The position numbers and the translations under genes are program-made. From positions 19,930 through 83,929 of the IMG/VR virus record IMGVR_UViG_3300042881_003883: a stretch of 64,000 nt of DNA; one strand, written 5' to 3'. The DNA is from a virus. The notes beneath the pieces were generated by a model. That model had not been told where the DNA came from, ran no database searches, and saw only the letters and a list, made by a program, of their open reading frames with translations. Shown here piece after piece: positions 19,332 through 28,339 of this stretch. Position 1 is the stretch's first letter. Each line of letters starts with the position of its first letter.

Positions 19332-21668
19332 ATGGCAGAAAGAATTGTATCACCCGGAGTATTCACAAGAGAAAACGATTTATCGTTCTTGGCTCAGGGT
19401 ATCGGAGAAATTGGAGCAGCGTTTATAGGACCTTTCAAACAAGGACCTGCGTTTGTTCCCACAATCGTAAGAACACAATCAGAATTCGAAAACATTTTCG
19501 GAACACCTGATGGAACATACTACACAGAGTATGCGGTTCAAAACTATTTAAGAGAAGCAGGTACTGTGACTGTTGTAAGGGTAATGGATACCGGAGGATA
19601 TACACAAGCTACACCAATTGGTTTAGTTGCTAGTGGTTCTGCTGGTAAGAAATTAATCTCTACTATTCACTCAACCAACAATGGTGATGCTGAAGTAGGA
19701 TTTGGTCCATTTACTGTAACACCATCATTAACTATATCTGGTTCATTTGTAGTTTCTGGTTCTGGTATTGGTTTTGTATCATCATCTTTAGTTCCATCGG
19801 CAACTAATGATGTAAGTGATGTATTTGGTGAATCACCATTTGGTTCAAAAGATGGATATGTTTATTCATACTTTGAAAATGAAGCATCTGCATTTAATTA
19901 CAATACAAGCAATCCTGCTGGAGCAGTTGTAGCAATTGCATTACCATCTCAAGTATTTGGTGGTACTGATTTAGGATTAGGAGCACCTTCGCAAGCTGGA
20001 GCATCTCCTGCACAAACTCCTTATGTAAAATCACAACTTATTTCTGGTGAGAGATATGAATTATTCCGTTTCCATACATTAGGATATGGTAACAACGAAA
20101 ACACAAGATTTAAAATCGGTATTTCTAATGTGAAAGCAGCTGGTGAAGATGGAGCAACTGATTACTCTACATTCTCTGTATCTGTAAGAGCATACAATGA
20201 TACTGATAAGAGAAAATCAGTATTAGAAACATTTAACAACGTAAACTTAGACCCTGCATCTCCTAACTTTATAGCTAGAGTAATTGGTGATAGATTTATG
20301 ACAATTGATTCAACTGGTAAAATTACTGAATATGGTGATTGGTTGAATAACTCAAAATATATTAGAGTAGAAGTTAAAGAGCAAGGTTCATACCCTGTAT
20401 CAGCAGCACCATTTGGACATGGAGCTTATACTAATCCAATTGAAACAACAACAACAACACAGGCCGAATGGATACCTGCTGTTGTTTTCCAAACTGGTTC
20501 AGTAGATAATACTGCTGGTTCACCAATTTATTTTGCTGGTTTTGATTTCGAAACAATTGGTATTAAATTAGATAACGCTAATTATTTGGCACCATTACCA
20601 ACTACTAAAATTGGAGCAAACGTAGATTTCGGATTTGATTCTCAACTTACTTATGTAATGAGTGGTTCTGATTCAACTGATATGGCTAAGAGACAATTTA
20701 TATTAGGTTTCCAAGGTGGATTTAACGGACAATCTCCGGCAACTCCAATTAACTTAGGAACGGCAATATCAGCAGCTAACTCACAGGGATTTGATTTATC
20801 AACTTCTGTAGCTAGTGGATATGAGGCATACTCTAAAGCAATCAACGCAATTTCAAACGCTGATGAATATGATATCAATATGGTTGTAACTCCGGGTGTT
20901 ATTAGAAGATTACACACTCCGGTTACTACTAAAGTAATTGATATGGTTGAAGCTAGACAAGATTGTTTCTACATCGCTGATTTTAACGCAGCACCTGATA
21001 CAATAGCACAAGCTACTACTCAGGCAGCAGCAGTTGATTCAAACTACGCTGGTACTTACTACCCTTGGGTTAAGATGGTTGATTCAAACACTAACAAATT
21101 AATAAGTGTTCCACCATCAGTATTGTTACCTGCTGTGTACGCATCAAATGACGCTATTGCGGCTGAATGGTTCGCACCTGCTGGTTTGAATAGAGGAGGA
21201 ATCGTAGGAGCTGTTTCAGTTCTTAATAGATTAACACATTCTGAAAGAGATACTTTATATGAAAACAAAGTAAACCCAATCGCTTCTTTCCCTGGGCAAG
21301 GTATTGTAGCATTTGGACAAAAAACGTTGCAAGATAAAGCATCAGCATTGGATAGAATCAACGTAAGAAGATTATTGATTACCGTTAAAAAGTATATCGC
21401 ATCTACTTCTAGATTCTTAGTGTTCGAACAAAATACCGCAGCAACTCGTGGTAGATTTATCAACACTGTACAACCTTACTTAGAAGGAATTCAACAAAGA
21501 CAAGGTTTATACGCATTCAAAGTAGTTATGGATGAATCTAACAACACACCTGATGTAGTAGATAGAAACATTTTAGCAGGACAGATATTCTTACAACCAG
21601 CAAAAACTGCTGAATTTATTGTAATTGATTTCAATATCTTACCTACTGGAGCAAGTTTCTCAGCATAA
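19332..21668 (+). CDS. gp18: Tail sheath protein (T4 gp18-like)
   Basis: The contractile sheath subunit. It begins MAERIVSPGVFTRENDLSFL with a SPGV.T.E.D pattern typical of T4-like sheaths, followed by GAAFIGPFKQGPAFVPT and LREAGTVTVVRVMD. The C-terminal third contains the conserved sheath core: LDRINVRRLLITVKKYI, TRGRFINTVQPYL and FVVMDESNNT-like sequence, ending near FIVIDFNILPTGASF. At 778 residues it is longer than T4 gp18 (659), the extra length falling in the middle outward-facing part. The tube gene follows, the standard order. It has its own putative late promoter, upstream terminator and GGAG site, consistent with high expression. Confidence 0.95.
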   Translation: MAERIVSPGVFTRENDLSFLAQGIGEIGAAFIGPFKQGPAFVPTIVRTQSEFENIFGTPDGTYYTEYAVQNYLREAGTVTVVRVMDTGGYTQATPIGLVASGSAGKKLISTIHSTNNGDAEVGFGPFTVTPSLTISGSFVVSGSGIGFVSSSLVPSATNDVSDVFGESPFGSKDGYVYSYFENEASAFNYNTSNPAGAVVAIALPSQVFGGTDLGLGAPSQAGASPAQTPYVKSQLISGERYELFRFHTLGYGNNENTRFKIGISNVKAAGEDGATDYSTFSVSVRAYNDTDKRKSVLETFNNVNLDPASPNFIARVIGDRFMTIDSTGKITEYGDWLNNSKYIRVEVKEQGSYPVSAAPFGHGAYTNPIETTTTTQAEWIPAVVFQTGSVDNTAGSPIYFAGFDFETIGIKLDNANYLAPLPTTKIGANVDFGFDSQLTYVMSGSDSTDMAKRQFILGFQGGFNGQSPATPINLGTAISAANSQGFDLSTSVASGYEAYSKAINAISNADEYDINMVVTPGVIRRLHTPVTTKVIDMVEARQDCFYIADFNAAPDTIAQATTQAAAVDSNYAGTYYPWVKMVDSNTNKLISVPPSVLLPAVYASNDAIAAEWFAPAGLNRGGIVGAVSVLNRLTHSERDTLYENKVNPIASFPGQGIVAFGQKTLQDKASALDRINVRRLLITVKKYIASTSRFLVFEQNTAATRGRFINTVQPYLEGIQQRQGLYAFKVVMDESNNTPDVVDRNILAGQIFLQPAKTAEFIVIDFNILPTGASFSA

Positions 21669-21692
21669 ATTAACAAATAAAAAAATAACTAA

Positions 21693-21700
21693 TATTTATT
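21693..21700 (+). promoter_or_regulatory. Near-match late motif before the tube gene
   Basis: TATTTATT, one mismatch to TATTTATA, 20 bases before the tube start codon. Confidence 0.35.
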
Positions 21701-21709
21701 AGTATAATA

Positions 21710-21713
21710 GGAG
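21710..21713 (+). promoter_or_regulatory. Shine-Dalgarno-like GGAG before the tube gene
   Basis: GGAG with 7 bases to the ATG at 21721, an unusual feature in this window shared with the sheath gene. Confidence 0.5.
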
Positions 21714-21720
21714 ATAAAAC

Positions 21721-22209
21721 ATGGCAGAAGTATTAGAATTTTCACAAATGATGTTTACCAACTTCGAACCGAAGATGAAGAACCGCTATATTATGGAGAT
21801 TGACGGAATTCAATCTTACTTAATAAAATCAGCGGCTAGACCATCTATCACTTTCGAACCGGTTAAACTAGACCATATCAACACTTATCGCAAATTGCAA
21901 GGTAAGGGAGAATGGCAGGACATTACAATAACATTGTATGACCCAATCGTTCCATCTGGAGCACAACAAGTAATGGAATGGGTTCGTTTAGGATATGAAT
22001 CGTTAACTGGTAGAAAAGGTTACGCCGATTTCTATAAAAAGGACATCGATTTCTATATGCTAGGGCCTGTTGGTGATAAAATCGAACAATGGAAGTTAAA
22101 AGGAGCATTTATTGTATCTGCTAACTTCGGAGATTTATCATTTGATTCAAACGATGCAGCTGATATCGAATTGACATTGGCTTATGATTACGCAATTTTA
22201 GAATTCTAA
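21721..22209 (+). CDS. gp19: Tail tube protein (T4 gp19-like)
   Basis: A 162-residue protein, the usual size for the T4 tube subunit (163). It starts with MMFTNFEPKMKNRYIMEIDG and contains SAARPSITFEPVKLDHINTYRKLQGKGEW, ITLYDPIVPSGAQQVMEWVR and a C-terminal ELTLAYDYAIL, all matching the gp19/gpV-like tube fold in T4-type phages. It forms the inner rigid tube through which DNA passes. Placed directly after the sheath and followed by a strong hairpin terminator, so sheath and tube form a short, highly expressed unit. Confidence 0.95.
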   Translation: MAEVLEFSQMMFTNFEPKMKNRYIMEIDGIQSYLIKSAARPSITFEPVKLDHINTYRKLQGKGEWQDITITLYDPIVPSGAQQVMEWVRLGYESLTGRKGYADFYKKDIDFYMLGPVGDKIEQWKLKGAFIVSANFGDLSFDSNDAADIELTLAYDYAILEF

Positions 22210-22235
22210 AATAAAAATCAATAATTACATTAATT

Positions 22236-22272
22236 AGAGAGGTTCTTTTATTAAGAATCTCTCTTTTTTTTT
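22236..22272 (+). terminator. Terminator after the tail tube gene
   Basis: A 12-bp stem (AGAGAGGTTCTT with AAGAATCTCTCT, one G-T pair), 5-base loop, then a run of T. A classical intrinsic terminator. Confidence 0.85.
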
Positions 22273-22290
22273 AATTTTTCAAAAAGTATA

Positions 22291-22298
22291 TATTTATA
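22291..22298 (+). promoter_or_regulatory. Putative late promoter of the gp26-like gene
   Basis: TATTTATA within TATATATTTATATAC, 22 bases before the ATG at 22321 and just after a terminator. Confidence 0.55.
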
Positions 22299-22320
22299 TA
22301 CAAACAAATAAAGGTTAATT

Positions 22321-23094
22321 ATGAGCAATACTAAATTCGATTTCCCAACGGAAATTATTGATTTACCATCAAAGGGGTTAGTGTATCCCGAAAAACACCC
22401 ATTAAGAAAGGGTAACATTGAAATCAAATACATGACAGCTAGAGAAGAAGATATCCTTGCATCACAAACTTTAATTAAAAAAGGTGTGGTATTGGATAAA
22501 TTATTCGAATCTATTGTTGTTGAAGAAGGTGTTAATATCAACGATGTATTTATTGGAGATAAAAACGCAATTTTAATGGCAACAAGAGTATTAGGTTATG
22601 GGGCTGATTATACTGTTGAAATTACTGACCCATTTACATTGGAAAAACAATCAGTAACAATTGATTTATCTAAGGTGAAAACTAAAGATGTTAATGAATC
22701 TCTATTAAATGGTGAAAATAGATATAAATTCAAATTACCAAAATCAGGTAAAGAGTTGGTATTTAAATTACTAACACACGGTGATGAAACTGAAATTACA
22801 AAAGAAATTCAAGCATTAGAAAGATTATATAAAGGAAAGGGAGAAAAAACATTTGATGTTACTACTCGTTTGAAATATATGATACAATCTGTTGATGGAA
22901 ATGAAGATAAAGGGTTTGTTACAAGCTGGATTCAAAATGGATTCCTTGCATTGGATACTAAGGCATTTAGAAAATATGTTAAGGAGTTAAGTCCGGATAT
23001 GGATTTAAAATTTGATTTCACATCAGATGTAACAGGCGAAACGGAGGCGCTAGATATCCCATTTGGGATAAACTTTTTTTACCCTACCGAGTGA
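22321..23094 (+). CDS. gp26-like baseplate hub / tape-measure chaperone-like protein
   Basis: 257 residues. The N-terminus IIDLPSKGLVYPEKHPLRKG, then IEIKYMTAREEDILASQTLIKKG and DKNAILMATRVLGYG, match the T4 base plate protein family (gp26-like) seen in T4-type phages. In T4, gp26 is counted as a baseplate hub component. The gene lies between tail tube and tape measure, where other tailed phages keep the tape-measure chaperones. It ends in FGINFFYPTE at a T7 run. A +1 (or -2) shift there joins it to a 72-codon open frame downstream, so a longer minor product is likely. Its own terminator and late promoter are upstream. Confidence 0.8.
   Translation: MSNTKFDFPTEIIDLPSKGLVYPEKHPLRKGNIEIKYMTAREEDILASQTLIKKGVVLDKLFESIVVEEGVNINDVFIGDKNAILMATRVLGYGADYTVEITDPFTLEKQSVTIDLSKVKTKDVNESLLNGENRYKFKLPKSGKELVFKLLTHGDETEITKEIQALERLYKGKGEKTFDVTTRLKYMIQSVDGNEDKGFVTSWIQNGFLALDTKAFRKYVKELSPDMDLKFDFTSDVTGETEALDIPFGINFFYPTE
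23071..23082 (+). other. Candidate programmed frameshift site
   Basis: Zero-frame codons are AAC TTT TTT TAC. Skipping one base (or slipping back two) in the run of seven T moves the ribosome into the long downstream frame. No other route joins them, since the downstream frame has a stop at 23069-23071. Confidence 0.5.
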
Positions 23095-23287
23095 TTATAG
23101 TATTCAACTCCATACTCAAATTTGGGAGTTGGTTAATTATGGTAATGGATTCAGCTGGAATGATGTGTATTTCATGCCATCACAATGGAGAAAATTCTAT
23201 TTTAACAAATTAATTGAGTTAAAAAAGAAAGAATCCGAAGAACATAAAAAAGCACAACAACAATCGAAAGTGAGGATTAAAAGATAA
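23072..23287 (+). CDS. Frameshift extension of the gp26-like protein (no start codon of its own)
   Basis: The frame offset +1 from the gp26-like gene is open from 23072 to the stop at 23285-23287. It encodes LPSDYSIQLHTQIWELVNYG, then GFSWNDVYFMPSQWRKFYFN and a charged Lys/Glu/Gln tail. It overlaps the end of the upstream gene by 23 bases and has no ATG before the internal Met at about residue 35. Only a TTG or GTG would serve earlier. The Trp-rich body looks like a conserved domain, not noise. By position it resembles the G/GT extension of tape-measure chaperones. Translation by slippage on the T run at 23074-23080 is my inference. Independent initiation at TTG or coupling cannot be excluded. 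Confidence 0.6.
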   Translation, partial: TFFTLPSDYSIQLHTQIWELVNYGNGFSWNDVYFMPSQWRKFYFNKLIELKKKESEEHKKAQQQSKVRIKR

Positions 23288-23302
23288 TCCTCACTTTTTT
23301 TT
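23269..23302 (+). terminator. Terminator overlapping the extension stop codon
   Basis: A perfect 11-bp stem (AGTGAGGATTA with TAATCCTCACT), AAAGA loop, followed by a T run. The stop codon of the extension frame lies in the 3' arm. Confidence 0.88.
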
Positions 23303-23309
23303 ATCTTTA

Positions 23310-23317
23310 TATTTATA
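23310..23317 (+). promoter_or_regulatory. Putative late promoter of the tape-measure unit
   Basis: TATTTATA within TTATATTTATAGG, 24 bases before the ATG at 23342 and just after a strong terminator. Confidence 0.55.
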
Positions 23318-23341
23318 GGAGTACGAATAACATAAATTATT

Positions 23342-23536
23342 ATGGGAAAGAAAAATTTAAACGAAGGTTCAATTGTTGGATTCATAAATCGTTTTTTAGA
23401 TGACCTTCAAAAGGGTACTCAAGACAGGTTTATACAACAAGCCAAAAAGAAAGGAGTTCCTACTCACGTTACTGCCAGATTAACAACCATTGAAAAAGAA
23501 ATCAAAGAGTTAGAGAAAATTCTTAAGGATTTATAA
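23342..23536 (+). CDS. Small protein upstream of the tape measure
   Basis: 64 residues: MGKKNLNEGSIVGFINRFLDDLQKG..., ending in a short coiled coil (IEKEIKELEKILKDL). No family recognised. It is the first gene of the unit that continues with the tape measure 6 bases later, so a role in tail assembly is likely. The amphipathic helices and basic middle (QQAKKKGVP) would fit a small scaffold or chaperone, but this is only a guess. Confidence 0.6.
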   Translation: MGKKNLNEGSIVGFINRFLDDLQKGTQDRFIQQAKKKGVPTHVTARLTTIEKEIKELEKILKDL

Positions 23537-23542
23537 TAAATT

Positions 23543-26500
23543 ATGGCAGATAGCAACAGTCTACTTAAAGAAAGAGTTGAGATACTAAAACAAATTAAGC
23601 AAATTCAGCTTGAGCAGGGAAAAGATGCCGCTAAGTTGGATGAAACTTATATTAAATTAAAAAGTAGATTAGAGGGAATAGTAGGTACTTTAAAGACATT
23701 TGTTGATAATCAAAATAAAACAGTACAGGGTGCTGTTACATTAGAGCAAGAAGCTAAATCGTTGGGTACAATATACTCAGCTGTTTCTAATGAAATGCGA
23801 ACTCAAGCGATATTACAAAGAGATATAGCAACTAGTGTATCAGACCAATTAGCAAGAGGTAGTGAAATTTCTGAAAGAAATAAAACATCATCTGATATTG
23901 TAACTGATATATTATCACAATATAACGAACAATCATCGATAGCAAAAGAGTTAGCTCAACTAACCGCTGATGATATTGTTCAAAAAGCTGAATTAGAAGA
24001 TAAATTAAATTCAATTAGTGACCAAATTCAAGAGCAAGTTAATGCATTGGATAAGAGAACTAATGTAGCTAAACAATTTCTAAGTATTCAAGGGCAAATA
24101 GAAGCATCCATTGAATCTCAGGTTGTAGCTGCAAGGGATATGGCATCTCTAACACAAGAACAAAAAGATATATTAGAAGAACAGGCAACTGCGTTTGATG
24201 CTATAAAGAAAAAAATAGGAGCATTAGGTTCAACCTTAACAACATTTTTACTAAGACCTCAAGCAGCTATTGGAGCATTAGTAATTGCAACTGGTGCGTT
24301 CGCCAATAAATTTGGTGATATGAATAAAGAGTTGGGGCAATCATTCTCACAAGGATTGAACTCTTCAACTACATCCGCAACTGCATTAGGATTTATATTT
24401 GAAGATACTGCTAGTACTGTAAAATCATTAGCATCTGAATTCGGAGATGTATCTGCTGCAACATTCCAAACACAAGCTAATGTTGGGTTAATAGCTGCTA
24501 ATATGGGTATAACAAATACCGAAGCAGTTGGATTAATGGGTTCATTTGCAAGGTTGAATGGTGGTTCAACCGAAATAGCAGCAAATATGATTAAAACCAC
24601 TCAGGAGTTTGCAAACCAAAATGGAATTATACCTGCCGATTTAATGGCAGATTTAGCTGGTTCAGCTGAAGAGTTTGCATTATTTGGAAAAGATGGTGGT
24701 AAAAATATATTACAAGCAGCAGGATACGCTAAGAAATTAGGTGTAAATATGAGTACCATTAGTGGTGTTGCTGATAACCTATTGGATTTCGAATCATCTA
24801 TTACTAAGGAATTAGAATTAGGTGCAATGCTTGGTAAAGATATCAACTTAGATAGAGCTAGAGCATTAGCATATGAAGGTGATATGCAAGGTGCAATGAA
24901 TGAAACCTTAAGTGCATTAGGTGGTATTGAAGCATTCAACAAAATGGATTACTTCCAAAAGAAAGCATCCGCTGATTTATTAGGAGTTTCGGTTGCAGAA
25001 TTGGAAAAAATGGCTACAAACCAAGAGAATGCCAATACAATGGGTGCTGCTGTAAATGAAACGTTTAGTGCTATGGGGGAAACCCTTAACATGGGATTAA
25101 ATAAATATTTAGGTACTGGATTAGAGGGGCTTGGTGGGATGATTACAATGAGTGGTCAACTTGGCCAAGGGTTTAAATCATTGGGCATCGATATGGGTGG
25201 TATAGTTACTAAATCAGCTGATTTCTTAAAGAACTTAGTTAAGATGGGTGCACAAAAAGTAGCTGGTTTATTTGGTGGGGGTGCTACTGATGCTGTTGCT
25301 GGTGGAGCTAAAGATAAACTTTTAGCTGGTGTTGGTGATAAAGCAAAAAGTATAAAAACACCGGATACCGATGCTGGGGATAAGATGGGTAAAATGGGTA
25401 AGGGTATTAAGGCAAATGATTTAATTAAAGGAGCCGCAGCTATGTTAATTATGGCAGCCGCATTATATGTAGCAGCTAAAGCATTCCAAGAATTTGCAAC
25501 TGTTAAGTGGGAAGATGTTGGAAAGGGTTTAGTTGGGGTAGCTGGTTTGGCCGCAATTGCTTATGTATTAGGAAAAGCACAAGGTGATATGATAAAAGGA
25601 GCATTGGCAGTAGCAATATTAGGATTAGCATTAGTACCATTTGCATACGCAATGAGTTTAATAAGTGGATTGGACATTGGTTCAGTAATAGCAGCTGGAG
25701 CTGGTTTAGTAATATTTGGAGCAGCTGCATTCGCATTAGGTTCATTAATGATGACTGGTGCAGGAGCATTTATATTTGGAGCTGGTTTATTAGCATTAGC
25801 TGGATTAGGAATTGCAATGATGACATTGGGTGCTGGTTTATTAGTTGCCGCAGCTGGATTTAACGCAATTGGTGGTTCTATGGGAAGTGTAATATCATCA
25901 ATATCACAAATCGGAGATGTATTGGCTGGTATATTCGCATTTGTAGGACCAATGGCTATGTTATCACTTTCATTGGGGGTACTATCATTCGCATTGATAG
26001 GATTTGGTATGGCTGGTTTAATAGCCGCACCTGGTTTACTTCTTGTGGGAGCTGGTATAATGATGGTTGGTGCTGGATTAACACTAATATCAACTGCACT
26101 TACTACATTAAGTGGTGGATTAGGAAGTGTGTTAGGAATACTTCCACAAATAGGAAGTGTATTGAGTGGAATGTTTGAATATGCTGGACCGATTGCTATG
26201 TTATCACTTTCATTAGGTACATTATCGTTAGCATTGATGGGATTCGGATTAGCCGGTTTAATTGCCGCACCTGGTTTACTTCTTGTGGGAGCTGGTATAA
26301 TGTTGGTTGGTACTGGATTAAGTTTAATAACTACTTCACTAGCTACATTAGGTGGTGGATTGACAAGTGTTATAACGGCAATGTCAACGGTTGGTAGTGT
26401 TATTGGAGAAATGTTCCAATACATTGCACCAATAGCCGCTCTATCTCTTGCGTTAGTAGGATTAGCTGGAGCATTGACTTTAGTAGGTGTAGCTGGTATA

Positions 26501-26752
26501 GCTGCATTGCCTGGTTTAATGGCTGTAGCTGCTGTTGGAGCAATAGCAGTTGGTGTTGGTTCAATGTTAGGAATGGGTGGTGGAGAAGGAGCCGGTGCTG
26601 AAGGTGGTGATACCGCATTATTAGATGAAATTAAAGGTTTAAGAGCTGACCTTAGTTCTGGTAAGGTTGGTGTTTATATGGATGGAACAAAAGTATCAGC
26701 CGCAATTGGTAGAGTGGTAAATAAGGTAGGAAGTAATTCATACGCAATATAA
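23543..26752 (+). CDS. Tape measure protein
   Basis: 1,069 residues. Residues ~1-220 are charged and coiled-coil-like. Next comes a region with NKFGDMNKELGQSFSQGLN and repeated Ala/Gly-rich amphipathic helices. The C-terminal third is strongly hydrophobic, with APGLLLVGAGIM-type segments, then a soluble tail ending MDGTKVSAAIGRVVNKVGS, typical of phage tape measures (T4-like versions end in a similar DGxKVxxxIGR motif). Tape measures set tail length and later help DNA pass into the cell. It lies between the tube/chaperone genes and baseplate genes as expected. It contains three ~80-residue tandem repeats. Confidence 0.85.
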   Translation: MADSNSLLKERVEILKQIKQIQLEQGKDAAKLDETYIKLKSRLEGIVGTLKTFVDNQNKTVQGAVTLEQEAKSLGTIYSAVSNEMRTQAILQRDIATSVSDQLARGSEISERNKTSSDIVTDILSQYNEQSSIAKELAQLTADDIVQKAELEDKLNSISDQIQEQVNALDKRTNVAKQFLSIQGQIEASIESQVVAARDMASLTQEQKDILEEQATAFDAIKKKIGALGSTLTTFLLRPQAAIGALVIATGAFANKFGDMNKELGQSFSQGLNSSTTSATALGFIFEDTASTVKSLASEFGDVSAATFQTQANVGLIAANMGITNTEAVGLMGSFARLNGGSTEIAANMIKTTQEFANQNGIIPADLMADLAGSAEEFALFGKDGGKNILQAAGYAKKLGVNMSTISGVADNLLDFESSITKELELGAMLGKDINLDRARALAYEGDMQGAMNETLSALGGIEAFNKMDYFQKKASADLLGVSVAELEKMATNQENANTMGAAVNETFSAMGETLNMGLNKYLGTGLEGLGGMITMSGQLGQGFKSLGIDMGGIVTKSADFLKNLVKMGAQKVAGLFGGGATDAVAGGAKDKLLAGVGDKAKSIKTPDTDAGDKMGKMGKGIKANDLIKGAAAMLIMAAALYVAAKAFQEFATVKWEDVGKGLVGVAGLAAIAYVLGKAQGDMIKGALAVAILGLALVPFAYAMSLISGLDIGSVIAAGAGLVIFGAAAFALGSLMMTGAGAFIFGAGLLALAGLGIAMMTLGAGLLVAAAGFNAIGGSMGSVISSISQIGDVLAGIFAFVGPMAMLSLSLGVLSFALIGFGMAGLIAAPGLLLVGAGIMMVGAGLTLISTALTTLSGGLGSVLGILPQIGSVLSGMFEYAGPIAMLSLSLGTLSLALMGFGLAGLIAAPGLLLVGAGIMLVGTGLSLITTSLATLGGGLTSVITAMSTVGSVIGEMFQYIAPIAALSLALVGLAGALTLVGVAGIAALPGLMAVAAVGAIAVGVGSMLGMGGGEGAGAEGGDTALLDEIKGLRADLSSGKVGVYMDGTKVSAAIGRVVNKVGSNSYAI
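25870..26590 (+). repeat. Tandem 240-bp repeats in the tape measure gene
   Basis: Three head-to-tail units with exact 240-base spacing. Units one and two share a 39-base identical stretch (26024-26062 and 26264-26302), and the third is diverged. The unit encodes a hydrophobic GFG.AGLIAAPGLLLVGAG segment followed by an S/T-rich turn. Confidence 0.8.
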
Positions 26753-26753
26753 T

Positions 26754-28328
26754 ATGGCACAAACATTAGAAGAATTATTTAAAAGTAAACAATTAGCATC
26801 TCAGGATGGTAAAACTGCTGCCGTTGCTTATGATGTACGAAATAGTAAAGATATTAGGATATCTACTACTGATTTATTAGTAAATAATACTGGATTTGCA
26901 GCTGCAAGATTATTAAGAAAAGTAATTGGTGTAAGAAGAAGTGAAACTTTATTAGAAGAAGAGTTGACAGGAGTTCGTATAATCAGAGGATTATCAACAC
27001 CTGTAATATATGGTAATGAACTAACGAGAATTACACTAAGAACTACACCAATGTTGGATGCTATGAAATCAGCTACATCGGGTGAATTGAGTGATAGCGG
27101 TAAGATTGGTGGAAAGGTTTCAAAATTAAGAGATAGTGTAAATTCTAAATTAGGTATTCCAATAGGAGCAACTCCAACTTATGTAGTTGGTAAATTGATG
27201 GCAGGTGGAACGCTTGGTACTGAAAAAATAAATTTAGGATTGGTTCAAGATAGAATGAATGATTTAGCTGCAATTAAAAAATCAGCCGAAGGTTCATTAT
27301 TAGGTAAGTTACTAAAAGGTTTAGGTGGTGGTAATTTAAAAACTATTGGTAAACAAGCATTAGGAGCCGCTATAAAACTTGGTAAAGATGCGCTTAGAAA
27401 TAAACTATTTGGAGGTTCGGAACGTACTGGATTAAAAACAGAAGGAACTGTAATTGTAAAGGGTAGTGTTACTGGATTTACTAAAACCAGTACTGATTTT
27501 TTTGGAGTTGTTTCAACTAATTATGGATTTGATAAAGATGCAACTCCATCAACTAAACCTGAAAATGGACAGCTTGATGCAAAAGGTGCATCTTATACTA
27601 AAACAATATTTCCAGAAGGAGATACACCTAAAGATAGAAATGATTTATCATATAAGCAGGAATTAGAATTCAAACCAATTATATTCTCAAAAGAACCTGA
27701 TAAAATAAAAAAATTCTCAGAATCTAAAAAACAATCTAAGTGGGATAAGACTACATTTTTAGAAACTGATAAGCGTGGTATGTACACCAATAGGGATATA
27801 ATAAATGAATTGGATGTAAATGCAAAAAATGAAGATGCTGATTTTGTTGCTTTAAGATTTCAATCAGTAGCTGATAAAAAGCTTGTTCAATTTAGAGGTA
27901 CAATTACCGCATTAACTGAAACAATGTCACCAAGTTGGGATTCTAATAAATTTATAGGTTCACCATTTAATTATTATACATATACTGGAATTGAACGTAG
28001 TGTTAGTTTTAATTTTAAAGTATTTTCTTTAAATGAAGCTGAACATACAATTGCTTGGAAAAAATTAGATGCGTTGACTGGTATGACTTATCCAACTGCA
28101 TATTCTGGGTTATCTGTTACACCACCTTTAATGTATTTTACAGTGGGTAACTTATATAAAGGTAAAGAGGCATTTATAGATTCATTATCATATACAATTG
28201 ATGATAATTATCCTTGGGAAATTAAAAAAGGTATGGTATTGCCAATGATAGTTGATGTTGCTATTAGTATGACACTAATTGAAAGTAAATCAACAACTTA
28301 TAACAAATCAAAATATGCATATAAATAA
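26754..28328 (+). CDS. Baseplate / tail-tube-initiator-like structural protein
   Basis: 524 residues. The C-terminal ~150 residues contain VQFRGTITALTETMSPSWDS, IGSPFNYYTYTGIERSVSFNFKVFS, WKKLDALTGMTYP and LMYFTVGNLYKG...SLSYTIDDNYPWEI. This arrangement is seen in conserved virion proteins of T4-like and other large myophages, which sit at the tube-baseplate junction. The middle has a Gly/Lys/Leu-rich stretch (LLKGLGGGNLKTIGKQALG) that may be flexible. It begins one base after the tape measure stop and precedes gp53-like and hub genes. I suggest a gp48/gp54-type function, but homology to those named proteins is not certain. Confidence 0.6.
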   Translation: MAQTLEELFKSKQLASQDGKTAAVAYDVRNSKDIRISTTDLLVNNTGFAAARLLRKVIGVRRSETLLEEELTGVRIIRGLSTPVIYGNELTRITLRTTPMLDAMKSATSGELSDSGKIGGKVSKLRDSVNSKLGIPIGATPTYVVGKLMAGGTLGTEKINLGLVQDRMNDLAAIKKSAEGSLLGKLLKGLGGGNLKTIGKQALGAAIKLGKDALRNKLFGGSERTGLKTEGTVIVKGSVTGFTKTSTDFFGVVSTNYGFDKDATPSTKPENGQLDAKGASYTKTIFPEGDTPKDRNDLSYKQELEFKPIIFSKEPDKIKKFSESKKQSKWDKTTFLETDKRGMYTNRDIINELDVNAKNEDADFVALRFQSVADKKLVQFRGTITALTETMSPSWDSNKFIGSPFNYYTYTGIERSVSFNFKVFSLNEAEHTIAWKKLDALTGMTYPTAYSGLSVTPPLMYFTVGNLYKGKEAFIDSLSYTIDDNYPWEIKKGMVLPMIVDVAISMTLIESKSTTYNKSKYAYK

Positions 28329-28339
28329 AATAAAAGTAT

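Noticed and set aside
25561-26424. A 287-codon minus-strand open frame
   Set aside because: Shadow of the Ala/Gly-rich tape measure repeats; composition (Pro/Asn/Ala) is not like a real protein.
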